The position numbers and the translations under genes were made by a program. A DNA stretch of 64,000 nucleotides from CAVOXO01 sp963700425 (GTDB taxonomy: Bacteria > Actinomycetota > Acidimicrobiia > Acidimicrobiales > Microtrichaceae): contig CAVOXO010000001.1 of assembly GCA_963700425.1 (NCBI GenBank), positions 310,001 to 374,000 of the forward strand, written 5' to 3'. Positions 57,268 to 64,000 of this stretch are shown here, piece after piece. Numbering within the stretch: position 1 is the first letter of the stretch; each line of letters begins with the position of its first letter. Below the pieces are notes generated by a model. The model worked only from the letters and a program-made list of their open reading frames with translations. It did no database searches and was not told where the DNA came from.

Positions 57268-58031
57268 GCGGCGCGTCCTCTCCATTGCTCGAACCCGCCG
57301 CTGTCGAGCTGCTCCGCGAGGCTCATGTCGCCGGTCTCCACGATCCGACCGTCCACGAGGATGTGAACCACGTCGGGCTGGAGCTCGTCGAGGAGTCGTC
57401 GATAGTGGGTGATCACGATGGTGCCCATCTGCGGGCGGTTGCGGCGGACCTCGGAGACCCCGGCGGCGACGATGCGGAGGGCATCGATGTCGAGTCCGGA
57501 GTCGGTTTCGTCGAGCACTGCGAGATCCGGTTCCAGCATGGCCATCTGGAGGATCTCGTTTCGTTTCTTCTCGCCGCCGGAAAATCCTTCGTTGAGGTAT
57601 CGATCCGCGAAGGCGGGGTCGATGTCGAGGCGCTCCATCCACTCCATCATGGCCAGTCGCACCTCCAGAATCGAGAGGTCCTCGATTCCGCTGCGGGCCG
57701 ACATCGCGGCGCGAAGGAACTGGCGGAGCGGGACCCCCGACACCTCCTGGGGGTATTGGAAGGCCATGAAGATGCCCGCACGGGCACGATCGTCGGTGGC
57801 CCATGTCGCGATGTCCTGGCCGCGGAGCTCGAGCGCGCCACGGGTGACGGTGTACTCAGGGCTGCCCATGATGGTCGAGGCGAGGGTCGACTTGCCCGAG
57901 CCGTTGGGGCCCATCACCGCGTGAAGCTCGCCCTCTCCCACGGTGAGATCGACTCCGGTGAGGATGGCGTTGTCGGGGTGTTCTGATGGCGCGACCTCGA
58001 GATCGCGGGCGACGAAGAGAGGAGGAGCCAT
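57264..58031 (-). CDS. sufC: Fe-S assembly ATPase SufC (copy 2)
   Basis: This 255-residue ABC ATPase has Walker A VMGPNGSGKSTLASTIMG, FMAFQYPQEVSGVPL, signature FSGGEKKRNE, Walker B AVLDETDSGLDIDALR and VITHYRRLLDEL. These are classic SufC features. It lies first in a sufC-sufS-sufU operon with its own leaderless promoter. Copy 1 at 51858-52664 is more divergent (DEIDSGLDVDAL), so one may serve a distinct scaffold or be a retained ancestral copy after a rearrangement. Confidence 0.92.
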   Translation of the reverse strand: MAPPLFVARDLEVAPSEHPDNAILTGVDLTVGEGELHAVMGPNGSGKSTLASTIMGSPEYTVTRGALELRGQDIATWATDDRARAGIFMAFQYPQEVSGVPLRQFLRAAMSARSGIEDLSILEVRLAMMEWMERLDIDPAFADRYLNEGFSGGEKKRNEILQMAMLEPDLAVLDETDSGLDIDALRIVAAGVSEVRRNRPQMGTIVITHYRRLLDELQPDVVHILVDGRIVETGDMSLAEQLDSGGFEQWRGRAA

Positions 58032-58040
58032 GACGGGAGT

Positions 58041-58070
58041 CTATTTCGCCTACGCGCGTAGTGGAAATAG
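58041..58070. promoter_or_regulatory. 30-bp palindrome over the sufC-sufS-sufU promoter
   Basis: Abutting 15-nt arms CTATTTCGCCTACGC and GCGTAGTGGAAATAG match at 13 of 15 positions, with a perfect 12-bp core CTACGCGCGTAG. A minus-strand -10 box TAGACT (58038-58043) overlaps its edge and ends 6 nt before the sufC ATG at 58031. A dimeric repressor here would cover the -10/-35 region. Confidence 0.6.
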
Positions 58071-58084
58071 GGGACGCGTCCCGG

Positions 58085-58699
58085 TCACCAACCCCGAGCC
58101 GCCCACTCGTCGAGATGCGGCCGTTCCGCGCCGATGGTGGTGTCGTCGCCGTGGCCGGGCATGACGATCGTCTCGGGGGCCAGCGGTGCGAACAGCAGCT
58201 CGTCGATGGACGTGATGATCGTCTCGAAGTCGCCGCCTTCGGTCGAGGTGTTACCCGGGCCTCCCGGAAAGAGCGTGTCGCCGGAGAACAACAAGGGCTT
58301 GCCCACCACTTCGAACGACATCGAGCCGGGCGTGTGGCCCGGGGTGAGAATGGCGCGCAGACCGAGATCACCCACGGCGATGACCGTGCCGTGGTCGATG
58401 ATCTCGTCGTAGGACGGCAGCATGTCGGAGTCCGCCCGGGTCACTCCGATCGAGTACCCGGCGTCGCGCATCTGCGGAATGGCCTGGATGTGATCCCAGT
58501 GTCCGTGGGTCTCCAGCACCTTTCGGACACCCAGCGAGGAGGCCAACTCGAGGAGCTTGTCGTGTTCGTTCGCCGCGTCGATGAGCACGGCGTCACCGGT
58601 GTGTCGGCACCGGAGGACGAACACGTTGTTGTCCATCGGGCCCACGACCAGCTTGTGGATCTCCAGGTCGGTGTCGGAGTAGTGGAGGGTGGTGCTCAT
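58085..58699 (-). CDS. MBL-fold metallo-hydrolase (glyoxalase II-like)
   Basis: This 204-residue protein has the binuclear zinc motif THGHWDHIQA, LTPGHTPGSMSF, FSGDTLFPGGPG and MPGHGDDTTIG, all typical of glyoxalase-II/persulfide-dioxygenase-like members. It is divergent from the DUF2269-like gene, with 38 bp between starts. The substrate is uncertain; a thioester or persulfide is plausible. Confidence 0.82.
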   Translation of the reverse strand: MSTTLHYSDTDLEIHKLVVGPMDNNVFVLRCRHTGDAVLIDAANEHDKLLELASSLGVRKVLETHGHWDHIQAIPQMRDAGYSIGVTRADSDMLPSYDEIIDHGTVIAVGDLGLRAILTPGHTPGSMSFEVVGKPLLFSGDTLFPGGPGNTSTEGGDFETIITSIDELLFAPLAPETIVMPGHGDDTTIGAERPHLDEWAARGW

Positions 58700-58724
58700 G
58701 ACGCAAGTCTCGCGCCGTTGGGCC

Positions 58725-58730
58725 TAGTCT
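58725..58730 (+). promoter_or_regulatory. -10 box TAGTCT, leaderless promoter
   Basis: TAGTCT ends 7 nt before ATG 58738, the leaderless layout, inside the 38-bp divergent gap. Confidence 0.5.
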
Positions 58731-58737
58731 CGTCCGC

Positions 58738-59202
58738 ATGTCGAACGGTCTCTACAACTCCATGCTCGTCGTCCACATCATCAGCGTGGCCATGTGGCTC
58801 GGAGCCAACATCGCAATGGGTGTCGGGAGCTCCCGGGCCGAGGCGGCGTCGGCCGAGGTGAACGCATGGTGGGCTGAGACCCAGGGGTTCCTCGGGCGCA
58901 CGGTCAAGAATGCGGCGTTCCTGGTGCTGTTGATCACGGGCTTCGGCATGATCGCCAGGGAGAACGACGCGATCGAGTTCAGCAGTCCCCTGGTGGCCGT
59001 CGGAACCCTCATGGTCGTCATCGGCGGAGCGTTCGGCGGGATGGTCTTCGCTCCCGGTTGCCGCCAGATAGCGGCGTCGTTCCGTGAGGGTGACGAGGCG
59101 ACGGCGAAGTCGACCATCGCCAAACTCGGGGGCACCGGAGCGATCGAATCGGTGCTGGTGATCGTGACCATCGCCTTCATGGTCTTCCAGTGGGGCAACT
59201 GA
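58738..59202 (+). CDS. DUF2269/CopD-like small membrane protein
   Basis: This 154-residue protein has four hydrophobic helices with a conserved His in the first (YNSMLVVHIISVAMWLGANI), a pattern of DUF2269 and CopD-type proteins that may bind heme or metal. The function is unknown. It has its own leaderless promoter and ends 6 bp from the convergent VapC-like stop. Confidence 0.65.
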   Translation: MSNGLYNSMLVVHIISVAMWLGANIAMGVGSSRAEAASAEVNAWWAETQGFLGRTVKNAAFLVLLITGFGMIARENDAIEFSSPLVAVGTLMVVIGGAFGGMVFAPGCRQIAASFREGDEATAKSTIAKLGGTGAIESVLVIVTIAFMVFQWGN

Positions 59203-59208
59203 GCGGCC

Positions 59209-59619
59209 TCACCCCGGGGTCGAGACGACCTCGTAGCCCAGTGAGAGCGCCACGGGGATCTGCGCCGGATCGAAGGTGACGAAGGTGACCGGTCGCGGGA
59301 GTCTGTCGGCGGCCGCCAGATGGATGGCGTCGACGGTGCGCAGCGGTTGGGTACGACCGAGTTCGGCCGCCCGGTCGAGGCACCGCTGATCGACGGGAAC
59401 GACGTGGATCCTCTCCCAGTCGTCGCGTACCGCCCGCCGCAGCTCGTCGGCCCGGGTCGGGTCGTCCCCGATCCGGTCGATCAGCATCAGCGCCTCGCTG
59501 AGGGCCAGGGCGCTCGCGCACCAGGCCGGATCGGCCGCCATGGCGCCGACGACCGCCGGCCGGGCCGGTCCGTCGAGGTAGCGAGCCAGCAGCGCGGTGG
59601 TGTCCAGGGCGAGGGTCAT
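59209..59619 (-). CDS. PIN-domain (VapC-like) ribonuclease toxin
   Basis: This 136-residue PIN domain has the acidic catalytic residues in LALDTTALL, ALALSEALML, TVDAIHLAAADRL and VTFDPAQI. VapC toxins cleave RNA, often tRNA or rRNA. ATG 59619 overlaps the antitoxin stop (ATGA), the standard toxin-antitoxin arrangement. Confidence 0.85.
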   Translation of the reverse strand: MTLALDTTALLARYLDGPARPAVVGAMAADPAWCASALALSEALMLIDRIGDDPTRADELRRAVRDDWERIHVVPVDQRCLDRAAELGRTQPLRTVDAIHLAAADRLPRPVTFVTFDPAQIPVALSLGYEVVSTPG

Positions 59620-59894
59620 CGGCCGCGGACCTCGCGCACCAGCTGATCCAGACGGGTCCCGGCCCACAGCGGCAGAGAGATTTCCGGATCGGGTCGGTCG
59701 TCGCGCCGAGCGGGAACGATCAGCCCCCGTGCCACGAGATCGTCGATGCTGAGGTCTTCGCCGTCGGCCTCGAGGGGGCCGAGCTGGGCGGTGGGGGTTC
59801 CGTCGACGGTGACGATGATCCGCTGTCCGGCCCCGGCCCGGCGTATGAAGGCCGCCGAGTTGTTACGCAGCTCCCGTATCCCGACCCGTTCCAC
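59616..59894 (-). CDS. Phd/YefM-type (VapB-like) antitoxin
   Basis: This 92-residue protein starts MERVGIRELRNNSAAFIRR and has the Phd fold segment GQRIIVTVDGTPTAQLGPL, then a C-terminal toxin-binding region ending WAGTRLDQLVREVRGR. It should neutralise the PIN protein and repress its operon. GTG 59894 is preferred because overlapping palindromes lie just upstream at 59914-59926; an upstream GTG at 59921 would run through them. Confidence 0.78.
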   Translation of the reverse strand: MERVGIRELRNNSAAFIRRAGAGQRIIVTVDGTPTAQLGPLEADGEDLSIDDLVARGLIVPARRDDRPDPEISLPLWAGTRLDQLVREVRGR

Positions 59895-59913
59895 ATCGGC
59901 GACCGTAGCACCG

Positions 59914-59926
59914 GTGTACACATGTG
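59914..59926. promoter_or_regulatory. overlapping palindromes, putative antitoxin operator
   Basis: GTGTACAC (59914-59921) and CACATGTG (59919-59926) are perfect overlapping 8-bp palindromes 20 bp upstream of the antitoxin start, a usual position for autoregulatory binding. Confidence 0.4.
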
Positions 59927-59994
59927 CAGTTGAGGCGCTGGGGCGGTTCGACCACGATGACGGGACTCATCGACGACGACCAAGGGGTGGACAG

Positions 59995-61110
59995 GTGAAC
60001 TTCGCCTTCTCCGAAGAACAAGAAGAGCTGCGCAAGGTGGTCCGGGACTTCCTCAACGCGAAGAGCGACGAGGCCGCGGTCCGCGAACAGATGGAGACCG
60101 AGTCGGGCTACGACGAGTCCGTCTGGTCCCAGATGGGCGAGCAGATGGGGTTGCAGGGACTGATCATTCCCGAGGAGTTCGGCGGCTCCGGCTACAGCTA
60201 CGTCGAGTTGATCGTGGTCCTCGAGGAGATGGGACGCCGTCTGCTCTGCGCCCCCTACTTCTCCACCGTCGCCCTGGCGGCCAACACCCTGATGCACTGC
60301 GGCGACGATTCGGCCAAGGCCGAGTACCTCCCCGGGATCGCGTCGGGCGAGACCATCGCCACCGTGGCCTTCACCGAGGCCAACGGCCGCTGGGACGAAG
60401 CGGGGATCACCATGGAGGCGTCGGGGTCGGGAGACTCATGGACGCTCACCGGCGAGAAGATGTACGTCCTCGACGGAGCCACCGCCCATCTGGTGATCGT
60501 GGCCGCCCGCACCGGCGCGGGGGTCAGCCTCTTCGCTGTCGACGGCGATGCCACGGGCCTGACCCGCGAGTCGCTCTCGACCATGGACCAGACCCGCAAG
60601 CAGGCTCGGCTCACATTCGCCGACACGCCTGCCCGGCTCATCGGCGCCGAGGGTTCCGGATGGGACACGCTGTCGATGACCCTCGATCTCGCGGCGGTAG
60701 CACTCGCGGCCGAGCAGGTCGGCGGTGCACAGGAATGTCTCGACATGGCGGTCCAGTACGCCAAGGATCGCGTGCAGTTCGGTCGGCCGATCGGCTCGTT
60801 CCAGGCCATCAAGCACAAGTGCGCCGACATGCTGTTGGAGGTCGAATCGGCGAAGTCGGCCGCCTACTACGCGGGTTGGTGTGCCTCGGAGCTGAACGAC
60901 GAACTGCCGTCGGTTGCGTCGCTCGCCAAGAGCTACTGCTCGGAGGCGTACTTCCACACCACCGCCGAGAACATTCAGATCCACGGCGGCATCGGGTTCA
61001 CCTGGGAGCACCCCGCTCACCTCTACTTCAAGCGGGCCAAGAGTTCCGAACTGCTCTTCGGGGACCCCACGTACCACCGGGAGCTGCTGGCCCAGCGGAT
61101 CGGGATCTGA
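59995..61110 (+). CDS. acyl-CoA dehydrogenase-family protein
   Basis: This 371-residue flavoenzyme begins NFAFSEEQEELRKVVRDFL and has EEFGGSGYSYVELIVVLEEMGR, VAFTEANGRWD, YAKDRVQFGRPIGSFQAIKH and IHGGIGFTWEHPAHLYFKRA. These are features of the acyl-CoA dehydrogenase class used in fatty acid, sterol or other acyl-CoA oxidation. GTG 59995 follows AAGGGGTGG. Substrate not predictable. Confidence 0.87.
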   Translation: MNFAFSEEQEELRKVVRDFLNAKSDEAAVREQMETESGYDESVWSQMGEQMGLQGLIIPEEFGGSGYSYVELIVVLEEMGRRLLCAPYFSTVALAANTLMHCGDDSAKAEYLPGIASGETIATVAFTEANGRWDEAGITMEASGSGDSWTLTGEKMYVLDGATAHLVIVAARTGAGVSLFAVDGDATGLTRESLSTMDQTRKQARLTFADTPARLIGAEGSGWDTLSMTLDLAAVALAAEQVGGAQECLDMAVQYAKDRVQFGRPIGSFQAIKHKCADMLLEVESAKSAAYYAGWCASELNDELPSVASLAKSYCSEAYFHTTAENIQIHGGIGFTWEHPAHLYFKRAKSSELLFGDPTYHRELLAQRIGI

Positions 61111-61126
61111 GCGGCTCGACGGCGTC

Positions 61127-61576
61127 GTGCTGATCTGGGTGTTCGTCGTCATCGCCGCCGTGGCCACCTTCGTGGTGGCCGCGGTGGCGGTCGGCTCAGT
61201 GACGGCGTCCCAGAGCCTGAAACCCCGGCGCGCCCTCTACGACCTCGACGAGGCGGTCGAGTTCGTGGCCGATGCGCTTCCCGACGACGTCACCGCGGCG
61301 ATCAGCTTCGACGACGTCCGCGCGATTCTCGGCTGGCACGTCGACTACCTCGCCACGAAGGGCGTGGCCACGTACCGCACCGATGATGAGGTCAACGCGG
61401 AGCTCGTCGTTGTCTCCGACGACGAGCCGGTGGCCTGGATCCTCGGACGGGCGGAGGAACTGGGGCTGGACGTGACCGACGAACACGTCGTCGAGGTACT
61501 TGCCGCGGAGGATCTCTACTACCGACGCATCGGTGCCATCGGCGATGCGGTCGAGATTCCGACGCTCGGCGACTGA
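61127..61576 (+). CDS. hypothetical membrane-anchored protein
   Basis: This 149-residue protein has one N-terminal membrane segment (about 3-24, VFVVIAAVATFVVAAVAV) and a soluble C-terminal part with conserved-looking LYDLDEAVEFVADALPD and ILGWHVDYLATKGV. I do not recognise it, although similar proteins are common in actinobacteria. GTG 61127 follows the acyl-CoA dehydrogenase stop by 16 bp, so co-transcription is possible. Confidence 0.55.
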   Translation: MLIWVFVVIAAVATFVVAAVAVGSVTASQSLKPRRALYDLDEAVEFVADALPDDVTAAISFDDVRAILGWHVDYLATKGVATYRTDDEVNAELVVVSDDEPVAWILGRAEELGLDVTDEHVVEVLAAEDLYYRRIGAIGDAVEIPTLGD

Positions 61577-61585
61577 TCCCGATCC

Positions 61586-62566
61586 TCAGCAGTCCTGAGA
61601 GGCTTCTGCTGCGTCGTCATCGACGACCAGCCGGCGACCGAGGTCCGTCGCGTCCACCGCTTCGTATCCGAGGTGGCGGTAGAGCTCCGCCGCGGCGGAA
61701 TTGTCGGTTCGTACCTGGAGGTTGACCTTGGGGCACCCTTGGTCGACGAGCCACAACTCCGCGTCGGCGACGAGCCGACCGCCGATACCGCGCCCCTGTC
61801 GGTCGGGTCGCACCGTGAGGTAGTTGATCCACCCCCGGTGCCCGTCGTATCCGACCATCGACGTGCCGACCACGTCTCCGTCGAGAACCGCAACGCGCAG
61901 GCCCGTGGGGGAGTCGGCCACTTTGCGGTCGATGTCCCGGTCGGGGTCGTTCCAGGCCCTGATGAGGTCACCCGACCGCCACAGCTCGATCACCGCAGCC
62001 CGGTCCGGCTCAACGAAGCTGCGGATCCGGAGCGCTCGGGTGGATGCCAGGACCCCCCACCATCGTCGCGTCGTCTCCCAGGTCCACTCCCGGCCGGACT
62101 CGCCGGGCGCAGCGGGTTCGTCGTCGCGCTCGTCCACGAATCGGAGGCCCAGGCGCCGCGGAACGCCGCCGCTCCGCGCATTGGCCCGATCGTGTCGGAT
62201 CTGCACGCATCGGATCCCGTCGTCGGCGAAGGCCATGTCGATGGCGGCGGAGACCGCGGCCGTCATCGTTCCGTGTCCCTGGGCGGCCGCATCGAGCCAG
62301 TAGCCGACCTCGACGACACCGGGCCCGCCGCGCCGGTGAAGGCCGACCACGCCGACCCCCACGCCGTCCGACGTCGCCAGGAGGTGGCGGTCCTCTCCGG
62401 CTTCCCACTGCCGATCCCAGTCCTCGAGTTGTTCCCGTCGACCGGCAGAGCCGAGCGGTTCGTCAGCCGCCCAACCGAGCCACGGGAGGAGGTGATCGAT
62501 GTTTCTCTGCACGAGACCCTCGAGCAGATCCGCGTCGTCGGGCGTGAACCTGCGCAGGCGCATCAT
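61586..62566 (-). CDS. tandem GNAT acetyltransferase (two domains)
   Basis: The 326-residue protein has two GNAT domains. The first (about 1-165) is RimJ/RimL-like: MRLRRFTPDDADLLEGL, HGTMTAAVSAAIDMAF. The second (about 175-320) is YpeA-like: INYLTVRPDRQGRGIGGRLVADAE with the acetyl-CoA-binding RQGRGIG, and NSAAAELYRHLGYEAV. Two GNAT domains in one chain are known from mycothiol synthase; here the two halves are of different types. Substrate unknown. Confidence 0.8.
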   Translation of the reverse strand: MMRLRRFTPDDADLLEGLVQRNIDHLLPWLGWAADEPLGSAGRREQLEDWDRQWEAGEDRHLLATSDGVGVGVVGLHRRGGPGVVEVGYWLDAAAQGHGTMTAAVSAAIDMAFADDGIRCVQIRHDRANARSGGVPRRLGLRFVDERDDEPAAPGESGREWTWETTRRWWGVLASTRALRIRSFVEPDRAAVIELWRSGDLIRAWNDPDRDIDRKVADSPTGLRVAVLDGDVVGTSMVGYDGHRGWINYLTVRPDRQGRGIGGRLVADAELWLVDQGCPKVNLQVRTDNSAAAELYRHLGYEAVDATDLGRRLVVDDDAAEASQDC

Positions 62567-62578
62567 CGCCCGATCGTC

Positions 62579-63379
62579 TCACGGACGACGATCGCCGCCC
62601 CACATCAGGACGCGGGAGAACGTGTGCAGGTAGGGGGATCGATCGCCCAGCTCGTCGAGAAGGCGCCGCTCGTAGCGCCGCTCGAATTCGGCGTAGTCGT
62701 CGTCATCGAGCAGTGATCGAAAACGGGTCAGCGACGTTCCCCTCATCCACTCGACGACCTGACGCGCCGACGTCATGGGGTGGGGGTACACCTGCACCCG
62801 TACGTCGGGCTCCGGAAATCCGAGCTCGAAGAGGAGTTCGGCATACTCGGAGGGGTGTGCGATCTGACGAGTCGGGTCGACCGGCGGATCCGAACGGAAG
62901 CGGCCGGCGAAGTAGGGGTCCGCCGCCACCTCGTCGGTGAGCTCATGACCGCGATGGTGGGCGTTGGCCGGAACCTGCACGGCGATCTGACCGCCGGCGG
63001 CGACCAGTCCCGCCCAGCGGGCGAGCGTGTCCATGTGGTCCGGCATCCAGTGCAGAGCCGCATTGGAGAACACGATGTCGACGGGAGCATCGAGCACGCC
63101 AGCGATATCGGGATCGTCGATGTCGACGAGCTCGAAGCTGCACAGGCCGTGGTGCGACTCGGGCGCCTCCGCGAGCATCGACGGGGAGTTGTCGAGCCCG
63201 AGAACTCGGGCGGCGCCGGTCGCCTCCGCCAGCTCGACGGTCAGCCGTCCCGTGCCGCAGCCCATGTCGACGACGACCGGCGCGGGCGTCGGCCGTAGGA
63301 GGGAGAGGAGATCGCGGAACGGAGCATCCCTCTGAGCGGCGAACGTGTCGTACCTCGCAGGGTTCCAGGAGTCGGCCAT
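62579..63379 (-). CDS. tam: trans-aconitate 2-methyltransferase-like protein
   Basis: This 266-residue class-I SAM methyltransferase has DSWNPARYDTFAAQRDAPFRDLL at the start, SAM motif VVVDMGCGTGRLTVEL, FELVDIDD, and FSNAALHWMPDH, a Tam pattern. Tam methylates trans-aconitate. It ends 12 bp from the upstream start of the tandem GNAT gene, so the two are probably one unit. Confidence 0.8.
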   Translation of the reverse strand: MADSWNPARYDTFAAQRDAPFRDLLSLLRPTPAPVVVDMGCGTGRLTVELAEATGAARVLGLDNSPSMLAEAPESHHGLCSFELVDIDDPDIAGVLDAPVDIVFSNAALHWMPDHMDTLARWAGLVAAGGQIAVQVPANAHHRGHELTDEVAADPYFAGRFRSDPPVDPTRQIAHPSEYAELLFELGFPEPDVRVQVYPHPMTSARQVVEWMRGTSLTRFRSLLDDDDYAEFERRYERRLLDELGDRSPYLHTFSRVLMWGGDRRP

Positions 63380-63452
63380 GTCGTCCCAGTGTCGCGGACC
63401 TTCGCGGGGAGCGTCACCCCAGCGGAGTGGGAATCGATCGCTCGGCGGTGCC

Positions 63453-63458
63453 TACGAT
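63453..63458 (+). promoter_or_regulatory. -10 box TACGAT, leaderless promoter
   Basis: TACGAT ends 6 nt before ATG 63465, the leaderless layout. Confidence 0.45.
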
Positions 63459-63464
63459 GGGTCC

Positions 63465-63683
63465 ATGGATCGTCCAGGGAAGTTCGAGCACCACCGCTAC
63501 GTCGGAGACAAACGGACCCAGGTCGTCTACGACGTCGACGAGCTACCCGACAGCGACTCGGCCATCATCGACGAACTCATGGAGTCCGAGCAGTACCTGG
63601 GATTCGGGCCCGACACTCTCGCCGAGGCCCGGAATCGGTGCTACCGGCTCTACGGACCGCAGCGGGCGAACGCGGAGGCCTGA
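63465..63683 (+). CDS. small hypothetical protein, 72 residues
   Basis: The 72-residue protein starts MDRPGKFEHHRYVGDKRTQVVYD and is acidic and hydrophilic, with no membrane segment. No family recognised. The leaderless promoter box directly upstream and codon use like neighbours support it as a gene. The alpha/beta hydrolase gene follows after 7 bp. Confidence 0.6.
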   Translation: MDRPGKFEHHRYVGDKRTQVVYDVDELPDSDSAIIDELMESEQYLGFGPDTLAEARNRCYRLYGPQRANAEA

Positions 63684-63690
63684 ACGATCC

Positions 63691-64000
63691 ATGGCCGATC
63701 CGGTTGCCGTCATGGACGATCGGATCCGCTCGGACGATCTCGATCTCGCTGCTCACCTGGCCGTTCCCGATCGGGGCGGCGATGCCCACGGCGTCGTGTT
63801 GTGCCACGGATTTCCGGTGCGGGGCCGCGAGTCCCCCGCGTCGGGGAAATCGTTCCCTGAGCTTGCCGATCGGATCGTGGGCCAGATCGGTTGGACGGCC
63901 CTGTCCTTCAACTACAGGGGGTGTGGCACCTCCGGAGGTGACTTCTCCCTTCAGGGATGGCACGACGACATCGGGTCGGCCGCCGGACACCTGCGCTCGA
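63691..64000 (+). CDS. alpha/beta hydrolase (truncated by window end)
   Basis: The first 103 residues of an alpha/beta hydrolase are present: VVLCHGFPVRG holds the oxyanion HG, and ALSFNYRGCGTSGGDFSLQGWHDD is the beta-strand and loop typical of small acyl-type hydrolases or YfhR-like proteins. The nucleophile elbow lies beyond the window. ATG 63691 follows GCGGAGG at a short distance. Confidence 0.7.
   Translation, partial: MADPVAVMDDRIRSDDLDLAAHLAVPDRGGDAHGVVLCHGFPVRGRESPASGKSFPELADRIVGQIGWTALSFNYRGCGTSGGDFSLQGWHDDIGSAAGHLRS

Noticed and set aside
59209..59894. Toxin-antitoxin genes as evidence for a mobile island
   Set aside because: No integrase, repeats or composition change flank the pair.

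Overview
The window is 64 kb of GC-rich, densely packed bacterial DNA. It looks actinobacterial. Signs are GTG and ATG starts, many 4-bp start/stop overlaps, many promoters with a TANNNT box ending 6-10 nt before the start codon (probable leaderless mRNAs), a 33-codon bS22 ribosomal protein gene, and a core gene order (tatD-rsmA-ispE ... glmU-prs-rplY-pth-mfd-mazG-eno-ftsB-DUF501-ppx) that I recall from Mycobacterium. Protein style and the UGSC selenoprotein suggest a marine Acidimicrobiia-type organism; that placement is inference. No insertion sequence, prophage, CRISPR array or rRNA was seen, and no gene-free stretch exceeds 300 bases.

Layout. 0.1-6.5 kb: SGNH hydrolase, a thioredoxin/DsbB pair, ychF, DUF192, rsmI, a lipoprotein, a PfkB kinase and an enoyl-CoA hydratase/isomerase. 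6.5-16.7 kb: polysaccharide genes (an O-antigen-ligase-like protein fused to a Wzz/BY-kinase-like tail, a second Wzz/BY-kinase-like protein, a polyprenyl-phosphate glycosyltransferase and a GT2) interleaved with tatD, rsmA, ispE and bS22. 16.7-32.5 kb: tRNA-Gln, then cell-wall precursor, translation, repair and central-metabolism genes. 32.5-40.4 kb: enoyl-CoA hydratase, GT4, epimerase-like and acyltransferase genes, an MFS exporter, a RecB-type nuclease, a MaoC protein and mutY. 40.5-43.4 kb: a leftward operon of alpha/beta hydrolase, thioredoxin-fusion protein and UGSC selenoprotein. 43.6-47 kb: MBL hydrolase, NTF2-like protein, flavin reductase, gamma-carbonic anhydrase and CorA. 47-58.1 kb: Fe-S assembly (SUF) genes in three pieces: sufB; sufD-Rieske-sufC; and, on the other strand, sufC-sufS-sufU. 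A GGDEF gene and a four-copy 58-bp hairpin repeat lie between sufB and sufD. 58.1-64 kb: MBL hydrolase, a VapBC-like pair, acyl-CoA dehydrogenase, a double GNAT protein, a trans-aconitate-type methyltransferase and a truncated alpha/beta hydrolase.

The best discovery candidate is the UGSC gene. An in-frame TGA lies exactly where the family carries selenocysteine, and 11 nt after it comes a perfect 8-bp hairpin with a GTG loop, the spacing of a bacterial SECIS. Seven genes (GT2, glmU, mfd, DUF501, ppx, sufB, UGSC) each carry one frame shift, all of the +1 (extra base) type. Several are normally essential, so I read these mainly as insertion-type sequence errors and annotate the genes as single loci.
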